Below, one piece after another: positions 34,588 through 45,944 of a stretch of DNA of 64,000 bases; the first letter of the stretch is position 1, and each line of letters starts with the position of its first letter. Source of the DNA: Poecilobothrus nobilitatus (taxonomy: Eukaryota > Arthropoda > Insecta > Diptera > Dolichopodidae); NCBI GenBank assembly GCA_947095535.1, contig OX352772.1, positions 148,288,068-148,352,067 on the forward strand, read 5' to 3'. The translations under genes and the position numbers were made by a program. The notes below the pieces were generated by a model. That model was not told where the DNA came from and made no database searches. It saw only the letters and a program-made list of their open reading frames with translations.

Positions 34588-35463
34588 ATTTTAAGTAAAT
34601 GCATGTTAAATTTTACACTGTGTTCTCAAGTGCGGCACATTAATTTGTTTACACATTCATATCTTTCAAATTTATCGCTTTCAAGCCAAAAATATTTTCG
34701 AAGCACATATTATTACATATTTTGAAGTATGTACCTATGTATATGTACGCATACAATGCAATGGTCTACATAAAAAACAATAGTCTTTTATAGAAAAAAA
34801 AAACGTTTATGTATTACGTATACGTATTGGTATTAGTGAGTTTAGTAAATTTAGATAAAATGTTTTATTTTGATTCTGTAATAATTCTGTTAAAAGTTCT
34901 GTTATATCTTTGTATGAAAATTTAATTTTGAAATTAAGCTAATTTCTCAAATGTTTTTCGATATTATTATTTTAAAATCATGTATTGTCATCGGGATCTG
35001 ATCTAATGAAGAAAATTTCAAGTCTCTAGCTCAACGGGAAGTGTGTTTAAAATGGCTCCTAAGATTCCATCCTTTAATAAATAGTTTCTTTTATAAATAT
35101 ATAAATTAATTAAATAAATAAATAAATATTGTTGTATTGTTAATAAATAAATTCTTTTAAAATACAAATAAATTGTTTTAAAATTATAAATAAATTCAAA
35201 AAAAATATAAATAAATTTTTAAATTATAAATTTCTCTTAAAATAAAAAGAAAATTTTTCTGTAAATGTTTAATAGGTAAAACCTAGAGTTGTTCCATATT
35301 TTCATAGAAATTTATCGAATAATTTACTATTAGTACTTCTGCTACCTTAGACTTCAAAAGTGTTCTTGATAATAACCAAATTTTAAATCTTAGCGATTGT
35401 TTGAATACAAGCTTAGATTCTGTACATAGTTTTAACTCGTAAGATTCACAAGACATAACCATA
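34588..35463. other. AT-rich spacer, AAATAAAT-rich near 35095-35240
   Basis: No gene seen. The left LTR and leader of gypsy element A should lie here or nearby, but I cannot recognise them. Confidence 0.5.
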
Positions 35464-36244
35464 ATGCAAGAAAATAGTGATGCTATCAATCTTGTATATA
35501 ATAGTCTTAAAATACCAGATGCAATAAAGAATTTACCCAGATTAGATGGAAATCCAAGAGTATTGCGCGATTTCATCGACAATGTCGTAGGAATCTCAAA
35601 CAATGATGACTGATATAGACAAAACCTTGTATGACAAAATTATTTTAAGAGCAATTAGAAATAAAATTGAAGGACAGGCCAATGAAGCTGCTAATATGTA
35701 TTATACTCCATTGGAATAGGAAAAAATTAAAGAAAATCTTATTCTGTACTATTCTGACAAAAGGAACGCGACATACCCTAAAACAGAACAACAAACCAGT
35801 GGAAAGTTTTTATTCTGACGTTATAGAAATCCAAGCTACCTTGTTTAATCATATTAACATACATGAGACAGCTCAAAATGTTATTAATGCAAAGAAAGAC
35901 CTTTACAATGAAGTGTGTCTTAACGTTTTCTTATCGGGCTAAAGGAACCATTAGGATCAACAATCCGTTCTATGAAACCATAGTCTCTGGCTGTCGCCTT
36001 TTTTTATTGCATCAAGGAACAAAACATATTCTATACGAGAGTCTTTAACCAGCAAATATATAACTTTAGACAAAATATGCAATTAGCCAATTTTATTAGC
36101 GAAGAACTTTTTAACCTAGAGGACCAAAATCCAAAAGACGACAACATTTATTCCAACGATCATTTTTGTACAAACTTGGACAAGTATTGAAACCATAATA
36201 TAGAAGAAGATAACCATGAAAATTCTGATATAGAAGTAGATATG
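35464..36244 (+). pseudogene. gypsy element A: Gag fragment
   Basis: From the ATG at 35464: NLPRLDGNPRVLRDFIDNV, then an IILRAIRNKIEGQANEAA block, and later a frame with LKEPLGSTIRSMKP and CIKEQNIFYTR. These are typical of the Gag capsid domain of some Ty3/gypsy elements. Several frameshifts and stops intervene (35620-35980). An acidic Asn/Asp-rich tail runs straight into the LTR of element B at 36243, which supplies the stop codon. Confidence 0.7.
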
Positions 36245-36345
36245 TAATATAAAATACATGACTAAAGTATAATAAAGATCAATTTGATATGCATACAATG
36301 TTATATCTTAATACATTCTATGCAATGCACTGATTTAAACTGACT
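36243..36345 (+). repeat. element B 5' LTR, internally deleted and truncated
   Basis: The first 30 bases match the 3' LTR start. Then about 94 bases are missing relative to 41915-42008. The match resumes at ATAAAGATCAATTTG and fades after ATGCA near 36338. No PBS is recognised behind it. Confidence 0.75.
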
Positions 36346-36899
36346 GATATAAAAATTTTTTTAAAAAAAAAGTGCTAAAAACTAAATCATATTATTGAAG
36401 TTCAAATTTTTTATTTTTTTGCAATCAAACTTCTATTTTCTATATATTGTTAAAAATTGTATATATTAAATTTTAACTACATTTAAGTTTTTATTACATT
36501 ATTAAACATGTATATATATAATTATTATAATCAGCATGTTTTAAATTTTTATATTTTTTTTATTCTAACGAAATACATTTTTTATATTTTTTTAATAACT
36601 ATAAATTTAATAACAAAAAATTTTTTTGTCATTATAACTAAATCTAAATTTGTCTTAAATCATATGAGTATAAAAATAAAATTTTTTTAAGTATTTCTAA
36701 ATGAAAAGTACAAATGAATTTATCACTTACTCAAATAAATTTCATCATTGTTTTTAAAGCCTTAGGTCCATGTATAAAAGCCTAATAGTAGCAAGGCATG
36801 AATTCTTAAAAGCGACAAAGACCGTACTGAAAAGGCATAGATCAAAAACCAATTACTTTAGGTAAAAACAAAATAAGAATTACTAAAAACTATAATAAA
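36346..36899. other. AT-rich leader region of element B, no gene seen
   Basis: Homopolymer-rich sequence. It should contain the remaining LTR, PBS and leader, but none can be recognised. Confidence 0.5.
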
Positions 36900-37826
36900 T
36901 TGATTAAGATTATACAGGTACTGTGGAAAAAAGTCGAAAACAAGAAAAATATATTAGAACATTTCATTTTTGTCAGAGATAGACTAAAAAGAGTTTACAA
37001 AATATTAGAGTGTGAGACAAAAATACCCGATAATGTATACTCTCTAATTGATATTTCAGATGATGAAAATTCTGAATCCGAAAGTGTAAAATCTGAATCT
37101 AGTAGTGAAGACTCAATAACTGAAACAATGGCGTTATCTAACCCAGAATTTTTAAAATTAGCGTCGTGCACCATAAATAAGAACTATAATGGTGAGCCTC
37201 TAAGTTTACAATCATTTATTGACTCAGTGAACTTATTAGAAGAAATGGCAACAATGCCACTTTAAAAGCACTTTTGAAATCATTCATACTATGAAAACTC
37301 GAAGGAAAAGCCAGAGAATGTATGATGAAGATAATACTGGCAAAATAATTAAAACACTAAAACGGAAAATTAAAACGGAAAGTTCTAAAATAATAGAAGG
37401 CAGAATGCAAGCCTTAAAAACAAACAGAATTCGCTAAACAAGTAGAAAGTTTAGCTGAAAATTTTAAAAGATCTCTAGTTATAGAAGGGATCAGTACTAA
37501 CAAAGCAGTTGAGTCGATATGTGTAGAGCTTCAGCTTGCTCTGACTTGGTTAAATCAGTGCTCGCAGCTTCTAAATTTGAAGATCCTAAAGAAGTGTTGT
37601 AGTTAAATTTATCGTAGAAACCATACAGAGACTAAAGAAAAACAAGTTCTATCTTTCAACACAAAATCTCAAAATCGTAATTTTAGGAATAAAAGTTTTA
37701 ACATTAATTTTAATAATAAACCATACAGACACTAAAGAAAAACAAGTTCTATCTTTCAACACAAAATCTCCAAATCGTAATTTTAGGAATAAAAGTTTTA
37801 ACAGTAATTTTAATAATAAACCTAGT
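36900..37826 (+). pseudogene. element B Gag
   Basis: 36900-37265 gives 121 residues ending NGEPLSLQSFIDSVNLLEEM. Other frames continue with KALLKSFI, LEGKARECM, QNEFAKQVESLAENFKRS and VKSVLASSKFEDPKEV. These match the order of the 412/mdg1-type Gag capsid. A 101-bp tandem duplication (about 37618-37718 and 37719-37819, with RNKSFN coding) lies in the basic tail. Many frame breaks. Confidence 0.7.
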
Positions 37827-37840
37827 AATTGTAATAATTT

Positions 37841-38029
37841 ATTTATTTATTTATATACAGGTACCGTGGTACATAAATGTGTCAGGTAGCTATAACCTCT
37901 GTTTTCTGATAGGAATGTGGGGTGTACGAGATATTATGTGATATATTAAGTATTTATATTTATATATGAATATTTTTTTTTTTTATATTATAATTATTGT
38001 ACCCAGCCGGGAATCGAACCCGAGATCTC
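37841..38029 (-). mobile_element. 5'-truncated tRNA-derived SINE
   Basis: On the minus strand it opens with GAGATCTCGGGTTCGATTCC, a tRNA T-arm/B-box half (consensus GGTTCGANTCC), followed by CGGCTGGGTAC, an AT-rich body and a TAAATAAATAAA tail. It is flanked by a 14-bp target duplication AATTRTAATAATTT at 37827-37840 and 38030-38043. The A box and tRNA 5' half are missing, so this is a 5' truncation. It sits in the Asn-rich gag tail of element B and is younger than B. Confidence 0.8.
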
Positions 38030-38043
38030 AATTATAATAATTT

Positions 38044-38300
38044 TAATAAAAATAAATTTAGAAATAGTCAGTCAAATTTTAATAAAAATAGGAATAATAA
38101 TTAAAGAAATAATTTTATTAATAGCAATCGACAATTTAATAGTCAACAATATAGAAATAATAATAAAGGTAATAATAATAGAAATTATAGAAATCTACGA
38201 TATTTGGAAAACTCTATAGCCTCTCAATGGGATGAGCAAAGAGGGGCAGAAAAACCAGAAGTAGAAGAGAAACAGTAGGGGAAATAATAATAAAAAATGT
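38044..38300 (+). pseudogene. element B Gag, Asn/Arg-rich tail beyond the SINE
   Basis: Repeated NKNRNN/NRNYRN-like codons continue the basic tail of Gag after the SINE. The end includes WDEQRGAEKPEVEEK and a stop at about 38278. No zinc knuckle is visible. Confidence 0.5.
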
Positions 38301-38339
38301 TTATACGTTAAATCTAAATTTTTCTGACTACGTCAAAAT

Positions 38340-38881
38340 TTTTACAAAATTAGATATTTAGAATATTTCTAATAGATATTCAAGCAGATATTTCGTTAAT
38401 AAAACAATCTTCTATTAATAATGTCTATAAATTAAATAAAAATAACGTCACAAAAATCAAAGGAATAACTCATACTTGTATTAAATCTTTGGGTACAGTG
38501 TGTACAAAAATCTATATACAAAATAACGAATTACCATGCGAATTACATGTAGTACCAGACAATTTTGATATACCAGCTGATGGTATACTCGGTAAAGACT
38601 TTAAAAAATTTTACAAATGCAACATTGATTATAAACACATGATAGTTACTATAAAAACAAATTATGATATTTTTGAAATTTCAATTTTAAGTGGCGCTAA
38701 TACTCAAACAATAGTTTTACCGGCACGTTCAGAAGTTTTAAGGAAATTTTCCTTACCCTCAAATGAAGAATGTCTAATTTTAGACCAAGAAATTCCAGAA
38801 GGAGTATTCATACCAAGAATAATAGTGGCATCTAAAACCCCTTTTGTTCGAGTGATGAACACGAATTCAGAAAATAAATGA
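38340..38881 (+). pseudogene. element B aspartic protease
   Basis: The frame gives LIDIQADISLIK where the family has D-T-G-A-D-I-S, so the catalytic triplet reads DIQ. The C-terminal signature DGILGKDF is intact. The same frame runs on into RT, broken only by stops at 38879 and near 39050. Confidence 0.75.
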
Positions 38882-39082
38882 ATTTCACAAAATATAAAAT
38901 TAAAAACTTTACCATTGTCTGACTTCGAAATAATAGAACTTAAACAAAACTATAGTAAAAATTTTAATCGTACTAAAGAACTAAATGAAATAATTACTAA
39001 AAATTCAAATAAATTGTACCTACCCAAACTACTTAAATTATGTGATGAGTAGTCAACCATATTCCAATTAGAATCAGACCCA

Positions 39083-39910
39083 ATGTCTGTTAATAATTTT
39101 TATAAAGAAAAATTAAGAATTATGGATGACAATCCAGTATATATTAAAAATTACAGACAAGCTCATACACAAACGGATGAAATAAATAGACAGGTTAACA
39201 AACTATTAAAAAACAAATTGATTGAATCTAGTCAATCTAATTACAATTGTCCAATTATATTAGTAGAAAAGAAAGGAAATAAAAATAAATGGAGAATGTG
39301 CATTGATTATAGGATGGTTAATAAAAAATAGCGGTTAGATCTCCACTCCCAAGAAGATATTCTCGACAATTTAGGCAGAACAAAATTTTTCTCAGTTTTG
39401 GATTTATATTCCAGTTTTCATCAAGTTCCATTAGATGAACAATCTAGAGACATAACTTCTTTCAGTCCACAATCAGGTAGTTATAGATGGAAAGTTCTTG
39501 CATTTGGACTTAATGTCTCTCCAAATTCTTTTTCCAGAATGATGCCACTTGCTTTTGCAGGTGCAACACTGTTACAATGTTTTCTTTATATGGACGACAT
39601 TATCGTAATAGGGTGTTCAGAAAATCTTCATTTAAAGAATTGGAAATCAATTTTTGCAATATGACAAAAATATAATTTGAAATTAAATCCTGAAAAGTGT
39701 AAATTTTCTGAAAATCTGAATTCTGAAATCTGAAGTTACATATTTAGGTCACAGATGTACTGATCGAGGTATATATCCAGATGATTCTAAATATGAAGTA
39801 ATTTCAAAATATCTTACACCTAAAGATAAAGACGAAACTCGACGTTTCGTGGCTTTTGCTAATTATTATCGTAAATTCATACCTAATTTTGCGACCATAA
39901 ACCAAATTTG
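39083..39910 (+). pseudogene. element B reverse transcriptase
   Basis: Motifs in order: KNKLIESSQSNYNCPI, VEKKGNKNKWRMCIDYRMVN, FFSVLDLYSSFHQVPLDE, KVLAFGLNVSPNSFSRMM and the intact catalytic CFLYMDDIIVIG. Stops at 39329 and 39662 lie in the same reading frame as the protease, so this stretch was disabled by nonsense changes rather than indels. After 39664 the frame shifts. A GHRCTDRGIYPDD block and an FVAFANYYRKFIPNF block follow. Confidence 0.85.
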
Positions 39911-40055
39911 TTTTCTTTAAAAAATCCCTCATCAAAATTAACACGTATGAGATTAGATTTAGAAGAATATAACTTTATAGTAAAATATATTAAAGGGAAA
40001 TTAAACGTAGTAGCTGATGCGTTATCACGCATAAATATAAAAGATCTTTAATTAG
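39910..40055 (+). pseudogene. element B RNase H, C-terminal stump
   Basis: After NYYRKF the sequence jumps to SSKLTRMRLDLEEYNF and KLNVVADALSRI, the last RNase H block. About 250 residues, including the connection and the first RNase H catalytic residues, are deleted at about 39905. Confidence 0.75.
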
Positions 40056-40499
40056 CCCATGACAATAATAATACCGTTCAAATAATGAAAGTAAAAACTA
40101 GATCAAAAACCAATAATAACACAAATAATAAAAATAAAAATTTTGATAATAAAATACAATTATCAAAAATAAAAAGATAAAAATTTATGAATCATTAAAA
40201 AATTGGAACGTTCCCAAAATAAAAATATTGAAAAATAATAATGAAATCCTATGCAAAGTATTTAGAAAAAGAAAATGCGCAATTAATATGAAAATGAGTA
40301 AATTTATGGTTAAAAAGAAAATAACATTAGAGTTATTTTTCCGCGGACTAGAAATAGAAACCAATAAATTAAATATAAATGAAATAGAAATCTATAATAA
40401 TGATTTGATATTTACTCAATACACTATAAGTGATTTTAAAGACATAGGTAATAGAGCTTTTATTAAATTCAAAAATCGCGATCGTAAATAAACCGAAAG
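40056..40499 (+). pseudogene. element B Pol linker between RNase H and integrase
   Basis: Lys/Asn/Ile-rich coding with an 87-residue frame at 40228-40491 (MVKKKITLELFFRGLE). It fits the variable region before integrase. No motif is recognised. Confidence 0.4.
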
Positions 40500-41470
40500 T
40501 TATTGAAAAATTAATAGAAATAAACAGTATACTAGATAAGTATAATACTGATCCTATTTTCGGAGGACATGTCGGACAAAAGAGACTTTATGCAAAATAA
40601 AGATCAAAATATTATTGGAAAAATATGACAAAAGATATAGCTAAATACATTAAAAATTGTAAAAAAATGTCGACTAAACAAAATAAAAATGAAACATAAG
40701 GAACTACTATAAATACTGAAACTCCTCAAAAACCATTTGACATAACAAAGAAGCTTTCCAAACAAAGAAGCTAAAACCGGTGCAAATGCTATTGTTGAGA
40801 ATTGCGTTTTGACATTCGGACCTATGAAAAATATTTTAACAGATAGAGGAACCGAATGTAAAAATCAAATAATGAAAGAAGTTCTTACATTGTTAAATAT
40901 TGAACATAAATGTTCCACAGCATATCACCATGAAACATTAGGAAATATAGAAAGAAATCATAGAGTTCTTAATGAATACTTAGATTCGTACATAAATGAG
41001 AATAAAGACAATTGGGGCAGTTACTTACCACACTTTACTTACTGTCATAATTCCACACCAAAGGTGAGTTTTTAAGAAAAATATGCTCCATTTGAATTGG
41101 TTTTCGGTAAAACACCAGTAATACCAGAATTTATCTTAAACAGTAAAATTGAACCAATATATAACTTTGACAACTACAGTAAAGGACTTAAATACAATTT
41201 ACAAATCATGCATAAAATTGCCTAATACTTACTACAAAAAGCTAAAATAAACAACAAACGAATTCATGACAAAAATTCAAAAGGATATGATTTTAAAATA
41301 AATGATGAGGTTTTATTAAGAAGGGAAAATTCACATAAATTAGATGCATTGTATAATGGTTGTTATATTTATTGTAACAAAAATAAAAGATTCAAATATT
41401 ACAATTAAAAGTTTAGAAAATAAAGAAGAAATCGTACATAAAAATAGATTAGTTAAATTTATAAATTAAA
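40500..41470 (+). pseudogene. element B integrase
   Basis: Starts with a zinc-binding-like block (FGGHVGQKRLYAK, WKNMTKDIAKYIKNCKKM). The core's first Asp region is lost in a deletion at about 40745. The 40809-41075 frame has NILTDRGTECKNQ (second Asp), STAYHHETLGNIERNHRVLN (catalytic Glu) and PHFTYCHNSTP. Degenerate frames continue to 41470 with FVFGKTPVIPEF-like and DEVLLRR-like blocks. Inactive. Confidence 0.8.
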
Positions 41471-41884
41471 TACCACATAGTTATAAAATAATTAAAAAAC
41501 AATTTCAACTCTTATTATTAATTAATATAAATAATTTTACTTGACTTAGCTTAACAAAATGTATTATCCAATATAAATAATTCTAACTGACCTAGTTTAA
41601 TAACATTAATGAGTTGGCCAGCTCAGCAAAATTATATTATAAAATTTTATGTTACAATTCAAACAAATTTAAATTTTTTTTGTATATCAATTTATTTGTA
41701 TCATAACAATAACAAAATTTTTTTTATGTTACCCTCACGATAATATCCGATGATATTTCTCATGTATAAAATTTTTAAATGCAAAGAAGAGCGAAAAAAA
41801 AAAAAAAAATTTTTTTTGGTAAACAAAACAAATTTTTTTTTGTATATAATTTTTTTTTCCATTCCTTTTTCTTTTGGAGGGAGA
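41471..41884. other. element B 3' untranslated region and PPT
   Basis: AT-rich, no gene. It ends CTTTTGGAGGGAGA, a polypurine tract directly before the 3' LTR. Confidence 0.6.
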
Positions 41885-42347
41885 TGTAATATAAAATACA
41901 TGACTAAAGTATAGCATAATGAATTGCCCTTTAAAATAAGAAATATATCTGCCATTAACCTTTAGCTGAATTTGCATTATCAGCATTAATTATTAAATTA
42001 ATATGAATGCAATGACCGACCTAATAAAGATCAATTTGATATGCATACAATGTTATATCTTAATACATTGTATGCAAACCATTGATTAATCATATTAAAT
42101 CATTTCTTTGTTTAATGCCAATAACCGAAGAAATGCAATAATAATTATGCTATGCTTTGTTAAGTATACCAATTAACGATAAAATGTAATTGATATCGAT
42201 TACCCAAATAATGGTAATCAATGGAATGTATTAATTATTAGTATTATATTAAAGTAGCTCTGTATTAGTATTAGGAGCGTTAGTAATAAGTTATAAATAG
42301 TGAAAGTAAGTAAAATAAAGGATCAATTAAGATATAAACTTAGAACA
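41885..42347 (+). repeat. element B 3' LTR
   Basis: Starts TGTAATATAAAATACATG after the PPT. Its probable end is the TAGAACA at 42341-42347. The right boundary is uncertain because the 5' LTR is truncated. Confidence 0.75.
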
Positions 42348-42357
42348 ATACTTTTTT

Positions 42358-42915
42358 AATGATATCCCACGTATCAAATTTTTGTTTGCCTTCCGATTTA
42401 GATCTACCGGATACAAGTGTTTCCTCCTCTTTCTTTAATCCTGACCTAGCAGATTCAAATAACATAACTGATATTGAGCCCGTTACAATAGTTACAGCTC
42501 TGAATAAATATAAAATAAACAAAAAAATTATTTTACCAATATTTAAAGAATTCTAGCAAATAGGTAAAATAGACCTTTTACTCTTTAAATTTCACGGCTA
42601 TTTCGATGGTCTTATCGGATTGGGCATACCCTCTCTTCTAAAAGCTAAAGTAGATATTGCAAACAAAAAATTATTAACCGCGAATACAGAAATAAACTTT
42701 AATTTTAAACCTAACTTAACTTCCGAATAAATTCAAATACCACCTGAATCAAAATTTATTCTAAAATTAACAGTATATTGTAAAAATGGCAATATCCATA
42801 TTAATCATGTTGAGATTTGCTCAAAAATAATAGTTTCAGAAGGTATTTATTTAGCAAAAAACTGGTACAACCATTTTTAAAAGAAAATCTTTCCGAAATA
42901 AATAACTTCAAAATT
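42358..42915 (+). pseudogene. gypsy element A: protease region
   Basis: After B, element A resumes with coding that reaches FDGLIGLGIPSLLKAKVD, the C-terminal signature of the protease in some gypsy lineages. IPPESKFILKLTV and EGIYLAKNW blocks lead to RT. Stops at about 42553 and 42727. The N-terminal D-T/S-G part is not visible and may have been lost at the insertion. Confidence 0.65.
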
Positions 42916-43023
42916 AATAATAATTCAAATATTATGTAAAAAGAAGAAAAAAAATTGCACCACGACATCTTGCGGAAATACTTGGCGACGTCTTTCTAGA
43001 AGACGTGAGATTATGGAAATCAT

Positions 43024-43971
43024 GTGGATAGCTACAGCAGCCCAGTCATCTTGTTTAGCGAACAAAATATGACTCAAGAAACTGAAACAGAGCCTCGGAT
43101 ATTACAAAATCAAAATACGGTAACGCCCATTGGAAATTGGAATGTACGCACTCTGAAAGAAACATCAAGGTTAGCCCAAGTAGAAAGAGAAAGACAGAAA
43201 TACAAAGTTAAAATTCTGGGCTTGAGTGAGATAAGATGGCCTGGCATAGGAGAAATAACTACATCTGAAGGAAGTAAGATGATATACAGTGGAACGGAAA
43301 GCGGAAGTGAAAGTGGTGTAGGAATAATAATAGATAAAACATTGAAAAATAGCCTAATAAGCTGGACCCCGGCTTCCGACAGAATTATACAAGCAAGATT
43401 CCACTCCGCAATACAAAAAATTTCTATAATTCAATGTTATCCTCCCACAGAAGACTTCAATGCAAAAGCTGGTTCAAACCCTGATGGCGATTACAAGAGA
43501 ATTATGGGACATCATGGAATTGGTAATATAAACAACAACGGGGAACGATTAGTAGGAGTCTGTCTGGAACACAACCTAGCAAACGGTGGAACACTCTTCC
43601 CACACAAAAACATTCACAAATATACATGGGAATCTCCAGATGGCCGGACTAAAAACCAAATAGATCATATATGCATTAGTACGAAATGGAAATCATCCCT
43701 ACTAGATGTAAGAACTTGGAGAGGAGAAAATGTTCATAGTCATCATACGCTGCTAACAGGAGACATAAGAATAAGACTCAAAGCCCCTCAGAATAACACA
43801 ATCAAAAGAAAGCACCAAATCAATACTGTAAAACTAAAATGCAATAATACAAAAAGAGAATTTGTAACAAAGCTGCAAAATCAGCAAATTAATACAGACA
43901 ATTTACAGTCAATCTTACTTCAAGTTGGTGAAGAAGTCTTACGTAAAGCAATATCTAATGAGAAAGAGTGA
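43024..43971 (+). pseudogene. RTE endonuclease, internally deleted
   Basis: 315 residues: GNWNVRTLKETSRLAQVE, KILGLSEIRWPGIGE (catalytic Glu), SGVGIIID, IQCYPPTED, then directly FNAKAGSNPDG. NQIDHICIS and VHSHHTLL follow in the places of the terminal DH and SDH motifs. RTE elements normally carry about 35 residues between PTED and GDFNAK, and the join lacks these and the GD of the metal site. The frame stays open across the join, so this is an in-frame deletion. The terminal motif is SHH rather than SDH. Confidence 0.8.
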
Positions 43972-45594
43972 ATATCCGATGAAACCTGGACCCTAATTCA
44001 GCAAAGAAGGAAACTTAGAGAAAAACTATTACTAACCCAATCGGATGAAGTCAAAAACTGATATAACCTGAAAGCGAAAGAAGTAAAGAAAAGTGCCAGA
44101 AGAGACAAAAGGAAATTCTTCAACAATATTGGAGCTGATGCACAAAGAGCAGTAAACCAAAATAATATGCGATCCCTCTACAACAAAGTAAGAATTCTCA
44201 CAAAACAGAACTTAATGAAAAATCGTCCAATTAGAAATAAGAATGGACAAATGCTCACTTCAACCCAAGAGCAAATCCAGAGATGGAAAGAACATCTCGA
44301 AGAAACAAACAACGAAGATAGTGGAGATAGTAATGAAAGCGATGAAGAAGAAAGTTCCCCTACTGCAGACACAAGAAGCCGAATTACTGTAAATGCCCCA
44401 TCAAACAGAGAAATTATAGCTGCACTTTCAAGACTGAAAAGCAACAAAGCACAGGGTATGGATGGAATACCTTCAGAAACTTCTCCAAGCAAACACACAG
44501 GATATGTAGCAGAAGTTCTTCAGCCTATCTTGGAAGAAATTTGGAACAATGAAGCCATACCGGAAAGCTGGAAAACAGGAATCATAATAAAATTTCCAAA
44601 AAAGGGAAATCTCCAAGAATGCAAAAATTGGCGTGGTATTACAGTCCTTAACACACTAAATAAATTACTGGCTCTCATAATACACTCGAGAATTGAAGCA
44701 CGAATAGAGGACACCCTTCGTGAGCAACAAGCAGATTTTAGAAAGCAGCGCAGCTGTACAGATCACTCAAATACTCTGCGTCTGATAATCGAACAATCAG
44801 CAGAATGGAAATCACCACTCTACATAACATTCGTAGACTTTGAAGGAGCATTCGATAAAATAAAACACAGGGCCATCTGGAAGGCTCTTAGAAGAAGGAA
44901 TATACCACCTAAAATCAGAAATATCATCCAAAATATGTACACCAACGCCGAGTCCAGGGTTCGCCACAATGGAAACTTTAGCGTTCCGATAAGCCTCAAG
45001 GCTGGAGTCAAACAAGGATGTCCACTTTCCCCAATCCTGTTCAACATCGTTCTCGACGACGTATTGGAAGAATCACTAATACACCAAACTGGAATCAATG
45101 GGACCTTTACATCTCGCCTAGAGGACCTCGAATATGCTGATGACATTGCTCTACTTGCACATACACACAGGAATATGCAACAAAAACTAGATTCCTTAAA
45201 CCCAAAAGCTTATAAAGTAGGATTCAATATAAATATTGCAAAAACAAAGTCCCTAAGATTGAATGCAAACAATTCCAATCCACTAGCAATAAACAACATA
45301 TACATAGAGGATGTGACAAGTTTCAACTACCTTGGCAGTATTCTTACAGCAAACGGAGAAGCAGAAGAAGACATTGAGAATCGAATAAAATTAGCAAAGA
45401 TGGCATTCGGGAGACTTTGGCCAATCTGGAGATCACCAGAGTTAACCAAAGGCACGAAAATATGGATATATGAAGACTGTGTGAAATCGATTCTACTCTA
45501 CGGCAGTGAAACCTGGTTAATCAAAAACTATTCAACAAATAACAAGTATTTGAAAATAAATGCTCCGAACAATTCAAAATATAAGATGATCTAG
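43972..45594 (+). pseudogene. RTE reverse transcriptase
   Basis: After an in-frame stop at 43969, linker coding (IQQRRKLREKLL, ARRDKRKFFNN) leads to the 475-residue frame at 44167. It has LSRLKSNKAQGMDGIPSE, GIIIKFPKKGNLQECKNWRG, FVDFEGAFDKIKH (motif A), GVKQGCPLSPILFNIVLD (motif B) and LEYADDIALL (motif C). SFNYLGSIL and LYGSETWL complete the domain. All catalytic residues of RT are intact. The end becomes non-homologous after 45540 and stops at 45592. Confidence 0.9.
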
Positions 45595-45666
45595 AAGAAT
45601 ATCAAATGAAGTAGATCCTCATTAACTATCTCTAGACAAGAAACCATACTCTGCCAAATCTAGAAT

Positions 45667-45915
45667 ATGAAATGGAGATGGATAGGTCACACACTTCAGA
45701 AAGTGCCAGAGAACATTGCACGCCAGGCGCTCGACTGGAATCCACATGCAAAAAGAAGTGTGGGTAGAGCTAAAATAACATGGAGAAGGTCTGTTGCTAA
45801 GGGAATTGATAATAGCGGTAAAACATGGGCAGAAATCAAACATTTGGCTCACAATCAAGTGCGATATAGAAGCTTTGTGGAAGCCAATGCTCCCCCAGGG
45901 GGTAAAACAGGATAA
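45667..45915 (+). pseudogene. RTE C-terminal domain
   Basis: An 82-residue frame starting KWRWIGHTLQKVPENIARQA, then WNPHAKRSVGRAKITWRRSV and FVEANAPPGG, the characteristic RTE C-terminus. A frameshift separates it from the RT frame. Confidence 0.85.
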
Positions 45916-45944
45916 AAAAAAATTTAAATAATGAGGAAAATCGA

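Larger units (their letters stand above)
36243..42347 (+). mobile_element. gypsy element B, inserted in element A
   Basis: Bounded by a damaged 5' LTR (36243-36345) and a 3' LTR (41885 to about 42347) that both start TGTAATATAAAATACATG. Between them lie gag, protease, RT, an RNase H stump and integrase in Ty3/gypsy order. Sequences such as STAYHHETLGNIERNHRVLN are typical of the 412/mdg1/blastopia-like lineages. It separates the gag and protease of element A. No TSD could be fixed. Confidence 0.8.
42955..45926 (+). mobile_element. RTE-type non-LTR retrotransposon inserted in element A
   Basis: One element runs from CACCACGACATCTTGCGG at about 42958 through endonuclease and RT to a GGATAAAAAAAAATTT tail at about 45911-45926. 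Its motifs (NWNVRTLKE, LGLSEIRWPG, YADD, WRWIGHTL, and a C-terminus ending near APPGG) are those of RTE-clade LINEs. It separates the protease of element A from its RT. Confidence 0.85.

Noticed and set aside
37990..38025. Possible tRNA gene from the B-box-like sequence
   Set aside because: Only a 3' half is present, with no acceptor stem or A box. The target duplication and tail show a SINE fragment.
42340..42556. Two overlapping short frames on opposite strands
   Set aside because: The plus-strand one is the start of the element A protease region. The minus-strand one has no motif.
44178..45146. Several long minus-strand frames opposite the RTE RT
   Set aside because: Shadows of the plus-strand RT, with no motif and no independent support.
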